A stretch of 6,750 nucleotides of DNA from an uncultured Clostridia bacterium (GTDB taxonomy: Bacteria; Bacillota; Clostridia; TANB77; UBA1234), in the NCBI GenBank assembly GCA_934149305.1, contig CAKPEF010000032.1, forward strand, positions 1-6,750, written 5' to 3'. Each line of letters opens with the position of its first letter. Within the stretch, counting starts at the first letter, position 1. The translations under genes were made by a program, and so were the position numbers. Positions 1 to 5,852 of this stretch are shown here, one piece after another. Under the pieces are notes generated by a model. The model was not told the DNA's origin. It searched no databases and was given only the letters and a program-made list of their open reading frames with translations.

Positions 1-6
1 CCTCCT
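1..6 (-). promoter_or_regulatory. Ribosome binding site of a gene off the left edge (minus strand)
   Basis: The window opens with CCTCCT, which on the minus strand reads AGGAGG, a full Shine-Dalgarno core preceded by AATT. The start codon would lie just outside the window. The context AATTAGGAGG resembles the antisense RBS context of the DUF11-like gene near 5562-5570 (GATTAGGAGG). I infer a gene transcribed leftward, divergent from tatD. Its product cannot be told from here. Confidence 0.5.
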
Positions 7-21
7 AATTATATATTAAAG

Positions 22-68
22 GGGTGAACAAATCATTGAAAACTTTTATAGGGTGATTTTATCATTGA
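22..68. repeat. Spaced direct repeat GGGTGA-N4-ATCATTGA, two copies
   Basis: Positions 22-39 and 51-68 both read GGGTGA, four variable bases (ACAA or TTTT), then ATCATTGA, with a 29-base period. All 14 fixed positions match while the four-base spacer differs completely, as expected of a bipartite protein-binding site rather than a simple duplication. The pair sits between the antisense RBS at 1-6 and the plus-strand promoter at 96-124, so it could control the leftward gene. On the minus strand the copy at 68-51 directly abuts TATAAA (50-45). No regulator family is recognised. Confidence 0.5.
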
Positions 69-95
69 TTATTCATAAGATATACATTAAACCAC

Positions 96-124
96 TTGAC
101 AAAATTGAATGAAAAGTGTAAATT
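96..124 (+). promoter_or_regulatory. Sigma-A type promoter for tatD
   Basis: A consensus -35 box TTGACA (96-101) is followed by a 17-base spacer and a -10 box TAAATT (119-124, four of six consensus positions). The start of transcription would fall near 131, giving a leader of about 120 bases before tatD. The hairpin at 162-191 lies inside this leader. Confidence 0.55.
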
Positions 125-161
125 ATACCCACAATATCTTTAGCAAGATAATCGCAATAAA

Positions 162-191
162 ACCCCTACGAATATGCAGATTCGTAGGGGT
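162..191. terminator. Perfect 12-bp hairpin in the tatD leader, terminator-like
   Basis: The arms ACCCCTACGAAT (162-173) and ATTCGTAGGGGT (180-191) pair perfectly around a six-base loop. On the plus strand the tail is ATTCACTATT, a poor uridine tract. On the minus strand the stem is followed by TTTATTG (the stem itself ends GGGGT), a better terminator tail. It may stop leftward antisense transcription before the divergent gene, act as a weak attenuator for tatD, or end a short transcript from the promoter at 96-124. The hairpin is certain; the role is inferred. Confidence 0.55.
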
Positions 192-250
192 ATTCACTAT
201 TTATGTGAGAAGAGACCATTTTAAAAATATGTAAAAAGGTGGGTGCTAAA

Positions 251-1009
251 ATGAATTTAATAGATGCGCATGCACATTTAATGGATGAAAAGTTTGACGG
301 AGAAGTAGAGAAAATTATAAATAACGCACAAGAGGCTGGTGTTACCAAAATTATAAACATAGGTTATAACAAAGAGACATCACAAAAAGCGATAGAGTTA
401 GCAGAAAAATATGATTTTATTTACGCTACAATTGGACTTCATCCAGAAGAATTAGAAACAGAGCAAGACATAACTTTCATAAAAGAAATGTCAAAAAATA
501 AAAAAGTTGTAGCAATAGGAGAAGTGGGCTTAGACTATCATTATGAAGGCTTTGATAAAACTTTGCAAAAAGAAATTTTTGTAAATCAAATAAAACTTGC
601 AAACAAATTAAAATTGCCAGTAGTAATACATTCTAGGGATGCAGACATGGACATGTTAGAAATATTAAAAAACAATAAAATAGAAAACGGATTTGTAATG
701 CACTGTTTTTCATCAAGTGTTGAGGTATTAAAAGAACTACTAAAATTAGATGCATACATATCACTTGCGGGACCAGTAACATTTAAAAATGCACGCTCTT
801 TGATAGATGTTGCAAAATTGATTCCAATAGAAAAAATAATGGTAGAAACAGATTGTCCATACATGGCCCCAGAACCGTACAGAGGCAAGCGAAATGAGCC
901 AGCATTAGTAGTAAATACAGCCAAAAAGATTTCTGAAATAAGAGAAATGAATTTTGAAGAATTTGCTCAAATAACAGTTGAAAACACAAAAAGATTCTAT
1001 AATATTTAA
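251..1009 (+). CDS. tatD: TatD family metal-dependent hydrolase (DNase)
   Basis: This encodes a 252-residue cytoplasmic TIM-barrel metallohydrolase of the TatD/YcfH family, whose members act as metal-dependent DNases (3'-5' exonuclease activity is described for E. coli TatD). All expected metal ligands are visible: H7 and H9 in DAHAHL, E91 in IGEVGLDY, H127 in VVIHSRDAD, H151 in MHCFSS and D201 in VETDCPY. Length is normal for the family and the reading frame is intact. I chose ATG at 251 because AAAGGTGGG lies seven bases upstream and the family usually starts a few residues before DAHAH; an in-frame GTG at 239 would add four residues and lies inside that RBS. The next gene follows after 64 bases with no terminator seen, so co-transcription is plausible. 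The exact physiological substrate is not determined by sequence. Confidence 0.93.
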   Translation: MNLIDAHAHLMDEKFDGEVEKIINNAQEAGVTKIINIGYNKETSQKAIELAEKYDFIYATIGLHPEELETEQDITFIKEMSKNKKVVAIGEVGLDYHYEGFDKTLQKEIFVNQIKLANKLKLPVVIHSRDADMDMLEILKNNKIENGFVMHCFSSSVEVLKELLKLDAYISLAGPVTFKNARSLIDVAKLIPIEKIMVETDCPYMAPEPYRGKRNEPALVVNTAKKISEIREMNFEEFAQITVENTKRFYNI

Positions 1010-1073
1010 GAATAATTATGTACGCTTGCTATTAAAAATTGCATGTAGTAAAATGTAATATGAGGTGAAAAAA

Positions 1074-2243
1074 TTGAAAAAAATCATAGTATGCGTGTGC
1101 ATATTTTTGTGCATGTTTAATTTTGTGTATGCTACACAAATCGAAGAAACATCTGGAGAAACTGATTCTGGTGATATAGCAGCAGAAAGAATAACTGCGG
1201 ACACATTTACATTTAAAACATTAAAAGGTGAAATAATAGAAGCAGGAGAAGTATATGAAAGCGATGACGGAATGAATGAAGTATGCCAAGATGTAAAAGT
1301 TTATATAAATGATAAAGGTTATAGGGCAACAGCTCTTACAACATATAAAATGTCCTTTTATGCAGATACCACCAATCATGCAAAATCGCTTTCGGCAGGC
1401 GATAAAGTATATGTTTACACAACATTTAAAGATGGCAAAATAGTTGGAAGCGAAATATCAAATAGAAATAATACTAAATACATCATCATAGTAATAGCGT
1501 TATTTATAATTACAGTAGTAATAGTTGGTGGAGTAAAGGGCATAAAATCTTTAATAGGTTTAATATTTACAATAGCAGCAATATTTTATTTGTTGATACC
1601 AGGAATAATGAATGGAAAAGATCCATTAATGCTTACAATATTGGTGTCAACACTAGTAATCATAGTAACACTTATAATAATAGCAGGATTTAATCGCAAA
1701 TCATATGCAGCAATGATAGGAACAGTTGGAGGAATAATAGTTTCGGGATTATTTGCAATACTATTTGGAAATCTTATGAACATGACAGGAATGTGTGAAG
1801 AAACAGGATTACTTGCAGGTCTATCTGATGAAGCAAAAGCATTTGACTACAGAGGAATACTATTCTCGGGAATAATAATAGGTGCACTTGGTGCATGTAT
1901 GGATGTTGGAATGTCACTTGCATCAGCACTACAAGAATTAAAGCAAGAAAAGCCAGAAATAAGTCAAAAAGGACTTATGAAATCAGGAATGAACATAGGT
2001 AAAGACATGATAGGAACAATGACAAACACATTGATATTGGCTTACACAGGTGGAGCACTTGTAACAATTCTAATATTCTCACTTGGAGATTTGGATTTGT
2101 GTGAAGTGCTAAACAAAGAAATACTATTAGAAGAAATAGTACGATCAATAGCAGGAAGTATAGGTTTAATATTCACAATACCTATAACAACACTTGCTAG
2201 TGGAATATTATTAAGAAATGAAAAAAACAAAAGAAGGCGTTAA
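1074..2243 (+). CDS. YibE/F-like family multi-pass membrane protein
   Basis: The 389-residue product matches the YibE/F-like family (widespread in Firmicutes, function not established). Residues 1-20 look like a signal peptide (Lys-Lys then a hydrophobic run ending in VYA). Residues 21-134 form an extracytoplasmic domain, and about seven hydrophobic segments follow (roughly 136-153, 157-177, 185-205, 211-234, 260-283, 317-337, 355-380). Family-like motifs are GALGACMDVGMS near 270-281 and IGKDMIGTMTNTLILAYTGG near 308-327. I chose TTG at 1074 because GAGGTG at 1062-1067 sits six bases upstream. An in-frame GTG at 1065 lies inside that RBS and has none of its own. The C-terminus is very basic (NKKRRR-like), probably cytoplasmic. 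A role in transport has been proposed for the family but nothing here proves it. Confidence 0.85.
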   Translation: MKKIIVCVCIFLCMFNFVYATQIEETSGETDSGDIAAERITADTFTFKTLKGEIIEAGEVYESDDGMNEVCQDVKVYINDKGYRATALTTYKMSFYADTTNHAKSLSAGDKVYVYTTFKDGKIVGSEISNRNNTKYIIIVIALFIITVVIVGGVKGIKSLIGLIFTIAAIFYLLIPGIMNGKDPLMLTILVSTLVIIVTLIIIAGFNRKSYAAMIGTVGGIIVSGLFAILFGNLMNMTGMCEETGLLAGLSDEAKAFDYRGILFSGIIIGALGACMDVGMSLASALQELKQEKPEISQKGLMKSGMNIGKDMIGTMTNTLILAYTGGALVTILIFSLGDLDLCEVLNKEILLEEIVRSIAGSIGLIFTIPITTLASGILLRNEKNKRRR

Positions 2244-2351
2244 AAATCTAAAATGTATCATACAAAGCTTTTGCTTACTAATAAAATAAAGTAGTGTAAA
2301 TTAAAACAAAATATAACAAGTAGGTTAAAATACAAAAAATAAAGTGATTTA

Positions 2352-2395
2352 AGCTTAAGTGTGCTCTATAAAAAATTAGTTTACAAAGCCTAAAA
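2352..2395 (+). repeat. Repeat copy A, degenerate, upstream of ctpA
   Basis: AGCTTAAGTGTGCTCTATAA at 2352-2371 differs at one position from the corresponding stretch of the copy at 5678-5657 (minus strand). Similarity continues weakly to about 2395 (ATTAGTTTA versus ATTACTAGTTAA). No terminal inverted repeat is seen here. It ends just before the ctpA RBS, so part of the ctpA leader may derive from this repeat family. The rest of the 2244-2413 gap is A-rich, with no convincing promoter or terminator. Confidence 0.6.
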
Positions 2396-2413
2396 TAAAA
2401 GAGGAGTGTTTTA

Positions 2414-3625
2414 ATGGGAAAGGAAGAAAAAAGCAAGGTATCAATTGGAACAACAATCTTTTGGATGATAATTACAGCAGTAATGGTATGCTGTATAGTA
2501 TCAATAAAAAATACAAGAGAAGTGCTAACAAGTGAGGAATATTATGATTCGATATTTGGAATAAAAACATATTCAGGTGAATTTGAAAAATTAAAAAAAG
2601 TAATGGGAATAATAGAAAGCGATTACTTAAAAGAATATGATGTAAAAAAACTAGAAGAAGGAGCAATAAGAGGAATGTTGGAAGCACTTGATGATCCTTA
2701 CACATCATATTTTGATAAAAGCGAAACAGAATCATTTTTAACAGAAACAGAAGGAGACTATGAAGGTGTTGGAATGTATATATCAATAGATACTAAAAAA
2801 GACACAGTAATAGTATTAAGTCCAATAAAAGGTTCACCTGCAGAAGAAGCAGGAGTAAAGCCGGGAGATTATATAACAGAAATAAATGGCGTAAGTGTTG
2901 TTGGAGTGTCACTTGAAGAAGTTGCATCAAGACTAAAAGGAATATCTGGTAGCACAGTAGATGTTAAATTTGTAAGATATAATGAATCTGGTGATGCAGA
3001 AAAAATAGAAAAAACAATACCAAGAAGAAAAGTAGAGCTAACATCATTTGGATCTAAAATGTTAGAAGATGATATAGCATATATTTCATTTAGCTCATTT
3101 GATGAAAACATAACAGAAAAATTTGAAGAAGCAACAAAAGAATTATTCAAAAAGAAAAAGGCAAAAGGACTTATATTAGATGTAAGAAACAATCCAGGGG
3201 GACTGTTATCTGTAGCTACAGAAGTAGCTGATAAATTATTACCAACAGGAAAAATCGTATACACAGTAGATAAAAATGGAAAAGAAGAAGCAATGTATTC
3301 CGATTCAAACTTCATAAATGTTCCAATTGTAGTATTAGTAAATGAAAATTCGGCCAGTGCTTCAGAAATACTAGCAGCTGCGTTAAAAGACTATGGTGCT
3401 ACAATAGTAGGAACTACAACATATGGAAAGGGATTGGTGCAAGAGTTTAAAAGCCTAAGAGATGGAACATATGTAAAAGTTACAATAAGTGAATACTTTT
3501 CGCCAAACGGAACTAAAATAAACGAAACTGGAGTTATTCCAAGCATAGAAGTAAAACAAGATGAAGATACAGAAAAAGATGAGCAATTAGAAAGAGCTAT
3601 AATAGAACTAAAAAAGAAAATGTAG
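2414..3625 (+). CDS. ctpA: S41 family carboxyl-terminal processing peptidase (CtpA/CtpB type)
   Basis: The 403-residue product is a membrane-anchored serine protease of the C-terminal processing family. A single N-terminal membrane segment (about residues 11-31) places the rest outside the cytoplasm. A linker domain (about 53-112) is followed by a PDZ domain (about 118-188, with GVGMYIS and the loop SPAEEAGVKPGDYITEINGV). The catalytic core carries LILDVRNNPGG (254-263) and NSASASEIL; by alignment to the Prc and CtpB motifs the triad is Ser315, Lys339 (TYGKG) and Gln343. Length fits the family. The ATG at 2414 has GAGGAG at 2401-2406, seven bases upstream. In Bacillus, CtpB acts in sporulation signalling; whether this one does cannot be told. 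The stop codon lies inside repeat copy B (3622-3696), so the final residue or two may have been altered by an insertion. Confidence 0.93.
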   Translation: MGKEEKSKVSIGTTIFWMIITAVMVCCIVSIKNTREVLTSEEYYDSIFGIKTYSGEFEKLKKVMGIIESDYLKEYDVKKLEEGAIRGMLEALDDPYTSYFDKSETESFLTETEGDYEGVGMYISIDTKKDTVIVLSPIKGSPAEEAGVKPGDYITEINGVSVVGVSLEEVASRLKGISGSTVDVKFVRYNESGDAEKIEKTIPRRKVELTSFGSKMLEDDIAYISFSSFDENITEKFEEATKELFKKKKAKGLILDVRNNPGGLLSVATEVADKLLPTGKIVYTVDKNGKEEAMYSDSNFINVPIVVLVNENSASASEILAAALKDYGATIVGTTTYGKGLVQEFKSLRDGTYVKVTISEYFSPNGTKINETGVIPSIEVKQDEDTEKDEQLERAIIELKKKM

Positions 3626-3696
3626 CTTAAGCTTAGGTGTGCTCCATAAAACATTATAATTCAGCATTTGTCATGAATTAAGTCTAAATAGTAACA
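3622..3696 (+). repeat. Repeat copy B, one-ended, overlapping the ctpA stop codon
   Basis: This stretch aligns from end to end with the minus-strand sequence 5685-5612. It starts GTAGC, continues AGCTTAGGTGTGCTCCATAA (3630-3649), has a divergent middle, and ends AGTCTAAATAGTAACA (3681-3696). The distance from the AGCTTA motif to the AGNCTRAA motif is 51 bases in both copies. The end matches the terminal repeat of the element at 5612-5747, but the opposite terminal repeat is absent, so this is a truncated relative. It includes the TAG stop of ctpA (3623-3625). The remainder up to the csp promoter is A/T-rich and unremarkable. Confidence 0.65.
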
Positions 3697-3733
3697 ATAG
3701 TAATAAAAATATTTAAAAAGTTATGCAATTCTT

Positions 3734-3762
3734 TTGACAATCATACTGTACTATGATAAACT
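3734..3762 (+). promoter_or_regulatory. Promoter of the cold-shock gene
   Basis: Consensus -35 TTGACA (3734-3739), a 17-base spacer and -10 TAAACT (3757-3762) form a strong sigma-A type promoter. TG at 3754-3755 gives an extended -10. Transcription would start near 3769, leaving a leader of about 75 bases before the csp ATG. Long leaders are typical of cold-shock genes. Confidence 0.7.
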
Positions 3763-3771
3763 AAGTACAGT
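3745..3771. promoter_or_regulatory. Operator-like inverted repeat flanking the csp -10 box
   Basis: ACTGTACT (3745-3752) and AGTACAGT (3764-3771) are perfect 8-base inverted copies separated by 11 bases that hold the -10 box. Half-site centres are 19 bases apart, close to two helical turns. The position, spanning spacer, -10 and start site, is what one expects for a repressor dimer or pair of dimers. The DNA symmetry is seen directly; the regulator is unknown. As RNA only the right half would be in the transcript, which argues for a DNA-level site. Confidence 0.5.
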
Positions 3772-3844
3772 TGTTAGAAAAGTGCGAAATGCGAAAGACA
3801 AAAATAACAATAAGTACTAAAGAAATTAGGAGGAAAGAGAAAGA

Positions 3845-4055
3845 ATGGAAAGAGGAAAAGTAAAATGGTTTAATGCTGAGAAAGGATTCCGGATTTATCG
3901 AAAGAGAAAATGGTACAGATGTATTTGTACATTTCTCAGCAATCACAATGGATGGCTATAAGACATTAGAAGAAGGAGCAGAAGTTCAATTCGATATAGT
4001 TGATGGTATGAAAGGTGCACAAGCAGCTAACGTAACACCAGTTGCTACTGTTTAA
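3845..4055 (+). pseudogene. Cold-shock protein (CspA family) with one-base frameshift
   Basis: The gene encodes a small single-domain RNA/DNA chaperone of the CspA/CspB type. The first 15 codons read MERGKVKWFNAEKGF in one frame, and GFIERENGTDVFVHFSAI onward continues in the +1 frame to TAA at 4053-4055. One extra C at 3889-3890 breaks the frame between F15 and G16, inside RNP1 (KGFGFI); RNP2 is VFVHF. Without that base the product would be 69 residues, normal for the family. As given, translation from ATG 3845 ends at 3961 after 38 residues. The RBS AGGAGG (3828-3833) lies 11 bases before the ATG, and promoter and terminator are intact, so everything but this base looks like a working gene. 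A sequencing or assembly error is at least as likely as real decay. Confidence 0.88.
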
Positions 4056-4069
4056 TAGATATAGATAAT
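4042..4069 (+). promoter_or_regulatory. Possible weak promoter for hslO
   Basis: TTGCTA (4042-4047), a 16-base spacer and GATAAT (4064-4069) form a moderate promoter match at the end of csp. Its start site would fall at about 4076, inside the terminator hairpin, so such a transcript would still contain most of the terminator stem. This makes the assignment doubtful. Confidence 0.25.
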
Positions 4070-4071
4070 CC

Positions 4072-4105
4072 AAAAAGCTCACCAGCATTTACTGGTGAGC
4101 TTTTT
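4072..4105 (+). terminator. Intrinsic terminator between csp and hslO
   Basis: The arms AAAAAGCTCACCAG (4072-4085) and CTGGTGAGCTTTTT (4092-4105) pair perfectly over 14 bases around the six-base loop CATTTA. The core GCTCACCAG is followed by five T residues. The symmetrical A and T tracts could make it work in both directions. It ends 24 bases before hslO. Confidence 0.92.
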
Positions 4106-4129
4106 AAGTAAAACGAAAGGAGATACAAA

Positions 4130-5002
4130 ATGGATAAGTTAAAAAAATTCATGTCACATGTAGATATGGTAAAAATCTCATGCGTAGAAACTACAAACCT
4201 AGTAGAAGAAGCAAGAAAAATACATAAAACAAATCCTACACCAACAGCAGCGTTTGGTAGAACACTAACAATGGCAGTTTTAATGGGAACCATGATGAAA
4301 AACGAAACAGACAAACTAACAATACAAATCTTAGGCGATGGCCCAGTAGGACAAATAATAGCAGTATGCGATAAAAAAGGAGAAGCAAAAGGATATATAG
4401 AAAATCCATTAGCCGAAGCACCTCTAAAAGAAAATGGAAAGCTAAATGTAAGTGCAATAGTAGGTAAAGGAAGATTAAATGTAATAAAAGATGTAGGATT
4501 AAAAGAGCCATATGGCGGAAATGTGCCACTACAAACGAGCGAAATAGCAGAAGACTTCGCATATTACTATGCAATGTCAGAACAAACAGCATCGGCCGTT
4601 GCTTTAGGAGTACTTGTTGAAAAAGATGGAAGTGTAAAAAAAGCAGGAGGATATGTGTTGCAAATAATGCCAGACACACCAGATGAAATAATAAGCCTAA
4701 TAGAAAAAAGATTAAAAGAAGCAAAGCCAATAACTCAAATGTTAGAAGAAGGTATGCAACTAGAAGAAATCGCTAAATACATATCAGACGATTTAGCAAC
4801 ATATGAAGTAGAAGAATTAGAGCCCAAATATAAATGCGATTGTTCAAGAGAAAGAATGGAAAAGGCACTAATAAGCATAGGAAAAAAAGACATAATGGAG
4901 CTAGCAAATGATGAAGAAACAGAACTAGTATGTCATTTTTGTGGTCAAAAATATAAATTCACAAAACAAGAAATTTTAAATTTAATAAAACAATCAAAAT
5001 AG
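4130..5002 (+). CDS. hslO: Hsp33 redox-regulated molecular chaperone
   Basis: The 290-residue product is Hsp33, a cytoplasmic holdase switched on when oxidation releases zinc from its C-terminal cysteines. The four zinc ligands are visible as CDC (Cys236, Cys238) and CHFC (Cys268, Cys271) with 29 residues between the pairs, as in the family. The N-terminal domain carries family-like stretches such as GRTLTMAVLMGTMMK (43-57), ILGDGPVGQIIAV (67-79) and PYGGNVPL (127-134). Length is normal. AAAGGAG at 4116-4122 lies seven bases before the ATG. A strong terminator precedes it and another follows at 5029-5069, so it is a separate or read-through-dependent unit next to the cold-shock gene. Confidence 0.95.
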   Translation: MDKLKKFMSHVDMVKISCVETTNLVEEARKIHKTNPTPTAAFGRTLTMAVLMGTMMKNETDKLTIQILGDGPVGQIIAVCDKKGEAKGYIENPLAEAPLKENGKLNVSAIVGKGRLNVIKDVGLKEPYGGNVPLQTSEIAEDFAYYYAMSEQTASAVALGVLVEKDGSVKKAGGYVLQIMPDTPDEIISLIEKRLKEAKPITQMLEEGMQLEEIAKYISDDLATYEVEELEPKYKCDCSRERMEKALISIGKKDIMELANDEETELVCHFCGQKYKFTKQEILNLIKQSK

Positions 5003-5028
5003 AATATTCTGTTTAGCATAAACTATAG

Positions 5029-5069
5029 TCCTCTCAAATATAATGTATAAATATATTTGGGAGGATTTT
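5029..5069 (+). terminator. Intrinsic terminator of hslO
   Basis: TCCTCTCAAATATA (5029-5042) pairs with TATATTTGGGAGGA (5052-5065) over 14 positions with one T-G wobble and a nine-base loop, then TTTT. The opposite strand lacks a T tract after the stem, so it serves hslO and not the convergent minus-strand gene. Confidence 0.8.
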
Positions 5070-5167
5070 GTATAACGGTGAATCATATTTTACATTGGTA
5101 AATTGGGTTTTAACAAATGAAAAAATATAATAAAAACTTTTGATTTACGTGTTCTTTCCACTTGTTA

Positions 5168-5552
5168 CTATGCTTTTTGCACTTGAAAGGTAATTATAGA
5201 ACTTCCCTCGTTTGCAATTGTTTCAAGTTCAACTGTTAATAATACAGTAGTAGAATCATAAGTGTACTTAGCATCAGTACCGTTTACCTTAACAGTATTT
5301 TCTACTAACTTGATAAGCATTGGATCTAAAGTATCCGTAAATGTTGGTGTCTCAAATGGACTATCTGCAGTATTAGAAATTGTAACAGTATAAGTCAAAT
5401 TAACACTAGCCCAATTTTGTTTATCGGCAGTTTTGACAATTGATAATCCCTCAATTATCTCAGTTATAACAGCCTCAGAAGTTAATGTCGTTGGAATAGA
5501 ATCATAATTACCAAGTAACATTAGCAATATTGTTTAATCTTACACTTGCCAT
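5168..5552 (-). pseudogene. DUF11-like domain protein with one-base frameshift near the start
   Basis: Reading leftward, AGGAGG (5567-5562) is nine bases before ATG at 5552, which begins MASVRLNNIANVT and then runs into TGG TAA after 14 residues. Dropping one T from the pair at 5514-5513 joins it to the long frame GNYDSIPTTLTSEAVITEI... ending at TAG 5170-5168, for 127 residues. The core (about 35-127), with GLSIVKTAD, LTYTVTISN, PTFTDTLDP and TVKVNG, has the beta-strand pattern of DUF11-type repeats often seen in surface proteins. There is no signal peptide, membrane segment or sorting signal, and only one domain. Function is unknown. It is isolated, convergent with hslO, with no clear promoter or terminator. 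Translation of the long frame alone would have to start at TTG 5527 or ATG 5521, neither with an RBS. Confidence 0.72.
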
Positions 5553-5611
5553 ATCATTTTGCCTCCTAATCATATTGTATGGTTTGTATAAAATTTTGTT
5601 ACTTAATAAAA

Positions 5612-5747
5612 TGTTACTGTTCAGCCTTAAGGTAAATAAGCATTAACTAGTAATGTTTTTATGGAGCACACTTAAGCTCCGCTACAATTTCATAGCACAC
5701 ATTTACATTTGATATATACTTTTTATTTTGAAGACTGAATAGTAACA
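5612..5747. mobile_element. MITE-like element with terminal inverted repeats
   Basis: The 136-base stretch begins TGTTACTGTTCAGCCTT (5612-5628) and ends with its near-perfect inverse; the complement of 5747-5731 reads TGTTACTATTCAGTCTT, 15 of 17 identical. ATAAAA lies directly outside both ends (5606-5611 and 5748-5753), a possible 6-bp target duplication, though the area is A-rich. There is no coding capacity. On the minus strand GGAGC TTAAGTGT GCTCC forms a small central hairpin. Parts of it recur at 3622-3696 and 2352-2395. It lies upstream of both the DUF11-like gene and the DUF4358-like gene. No transposase family is recognised from the ends. Confidence 0.55.
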
Positions 5748-5785
5748 ATAAAACAAAAAAATAGACAAACTTAACTGTTGAATTG

Positions 5786-5814
5786 TTGATTAAAGAAAAA
5801 TGTTAATGTATAAT
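5786..5814 (+). promoter_or_regulatory. Promoter of the DUF4358-like gene
   Basis: TTGATT (5786-5791), a 17-base spacer and a perfect TATAAT (5809-5814) lie 38 bases before the start codon. Transcription would start near 5821. It sits about 40 bases beyond the right end of the MITE-like element, so the insertion does not interrupt it. Confidence 0.65.
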
Positions 5815-5852
5815 AAAAAAGAAAGGCAAAATAAAAATAAGAGGATGTGGAA

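Noticed and set aside
239..250. Upstream GTG starts for tatD (239), yibE/F (1065) and the DUF4358-like gene (5847)
   Set aside because: Each GTG falls inside or right next to the purine-rich RBS that serves the start a few codons later, and has no RBS of its own.
586..924. Long minus-strand frames opposite tatD, yibE/F, ctpA and hslO (also 2472-2786, 2869-3315, 4236-4730, 6079-6474)
   Set aside because: They lie wholly or almost wholly opposite well-recognised genes, lack RBS sites, and translate to Leu/Phe/Ser-rich low-complexity sequence typical of the complement of AT-rich coding DNA.
3873..4055. Independent 60-residue protein starting at ATG 3873
   Set aside because: Its first six residues are out-of-frame noise, no RBS precedes it, and the true cold-shock N-terminus with a good RBS lies just upstream in the other frame.
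5574..5609. Minus-strand promoter for the DUF11-like gene (GTAACA, 17 bases, TACAAT)
   Set aside because: The predicted start site would fall on the Shine-Dalgarno sequence itself, leaving no functional leader.
5163..5747. Larger transposon running from TGTTACTAT (5163-5171) to the right end at 5747 with the DUF11-like gene as cargo
   Set aside because: Only nine bases match the terminal repeat at 5163 and the match stops at once; it also overlaps the 3' end of the coding region. The 5612 end matches over 17 positions.
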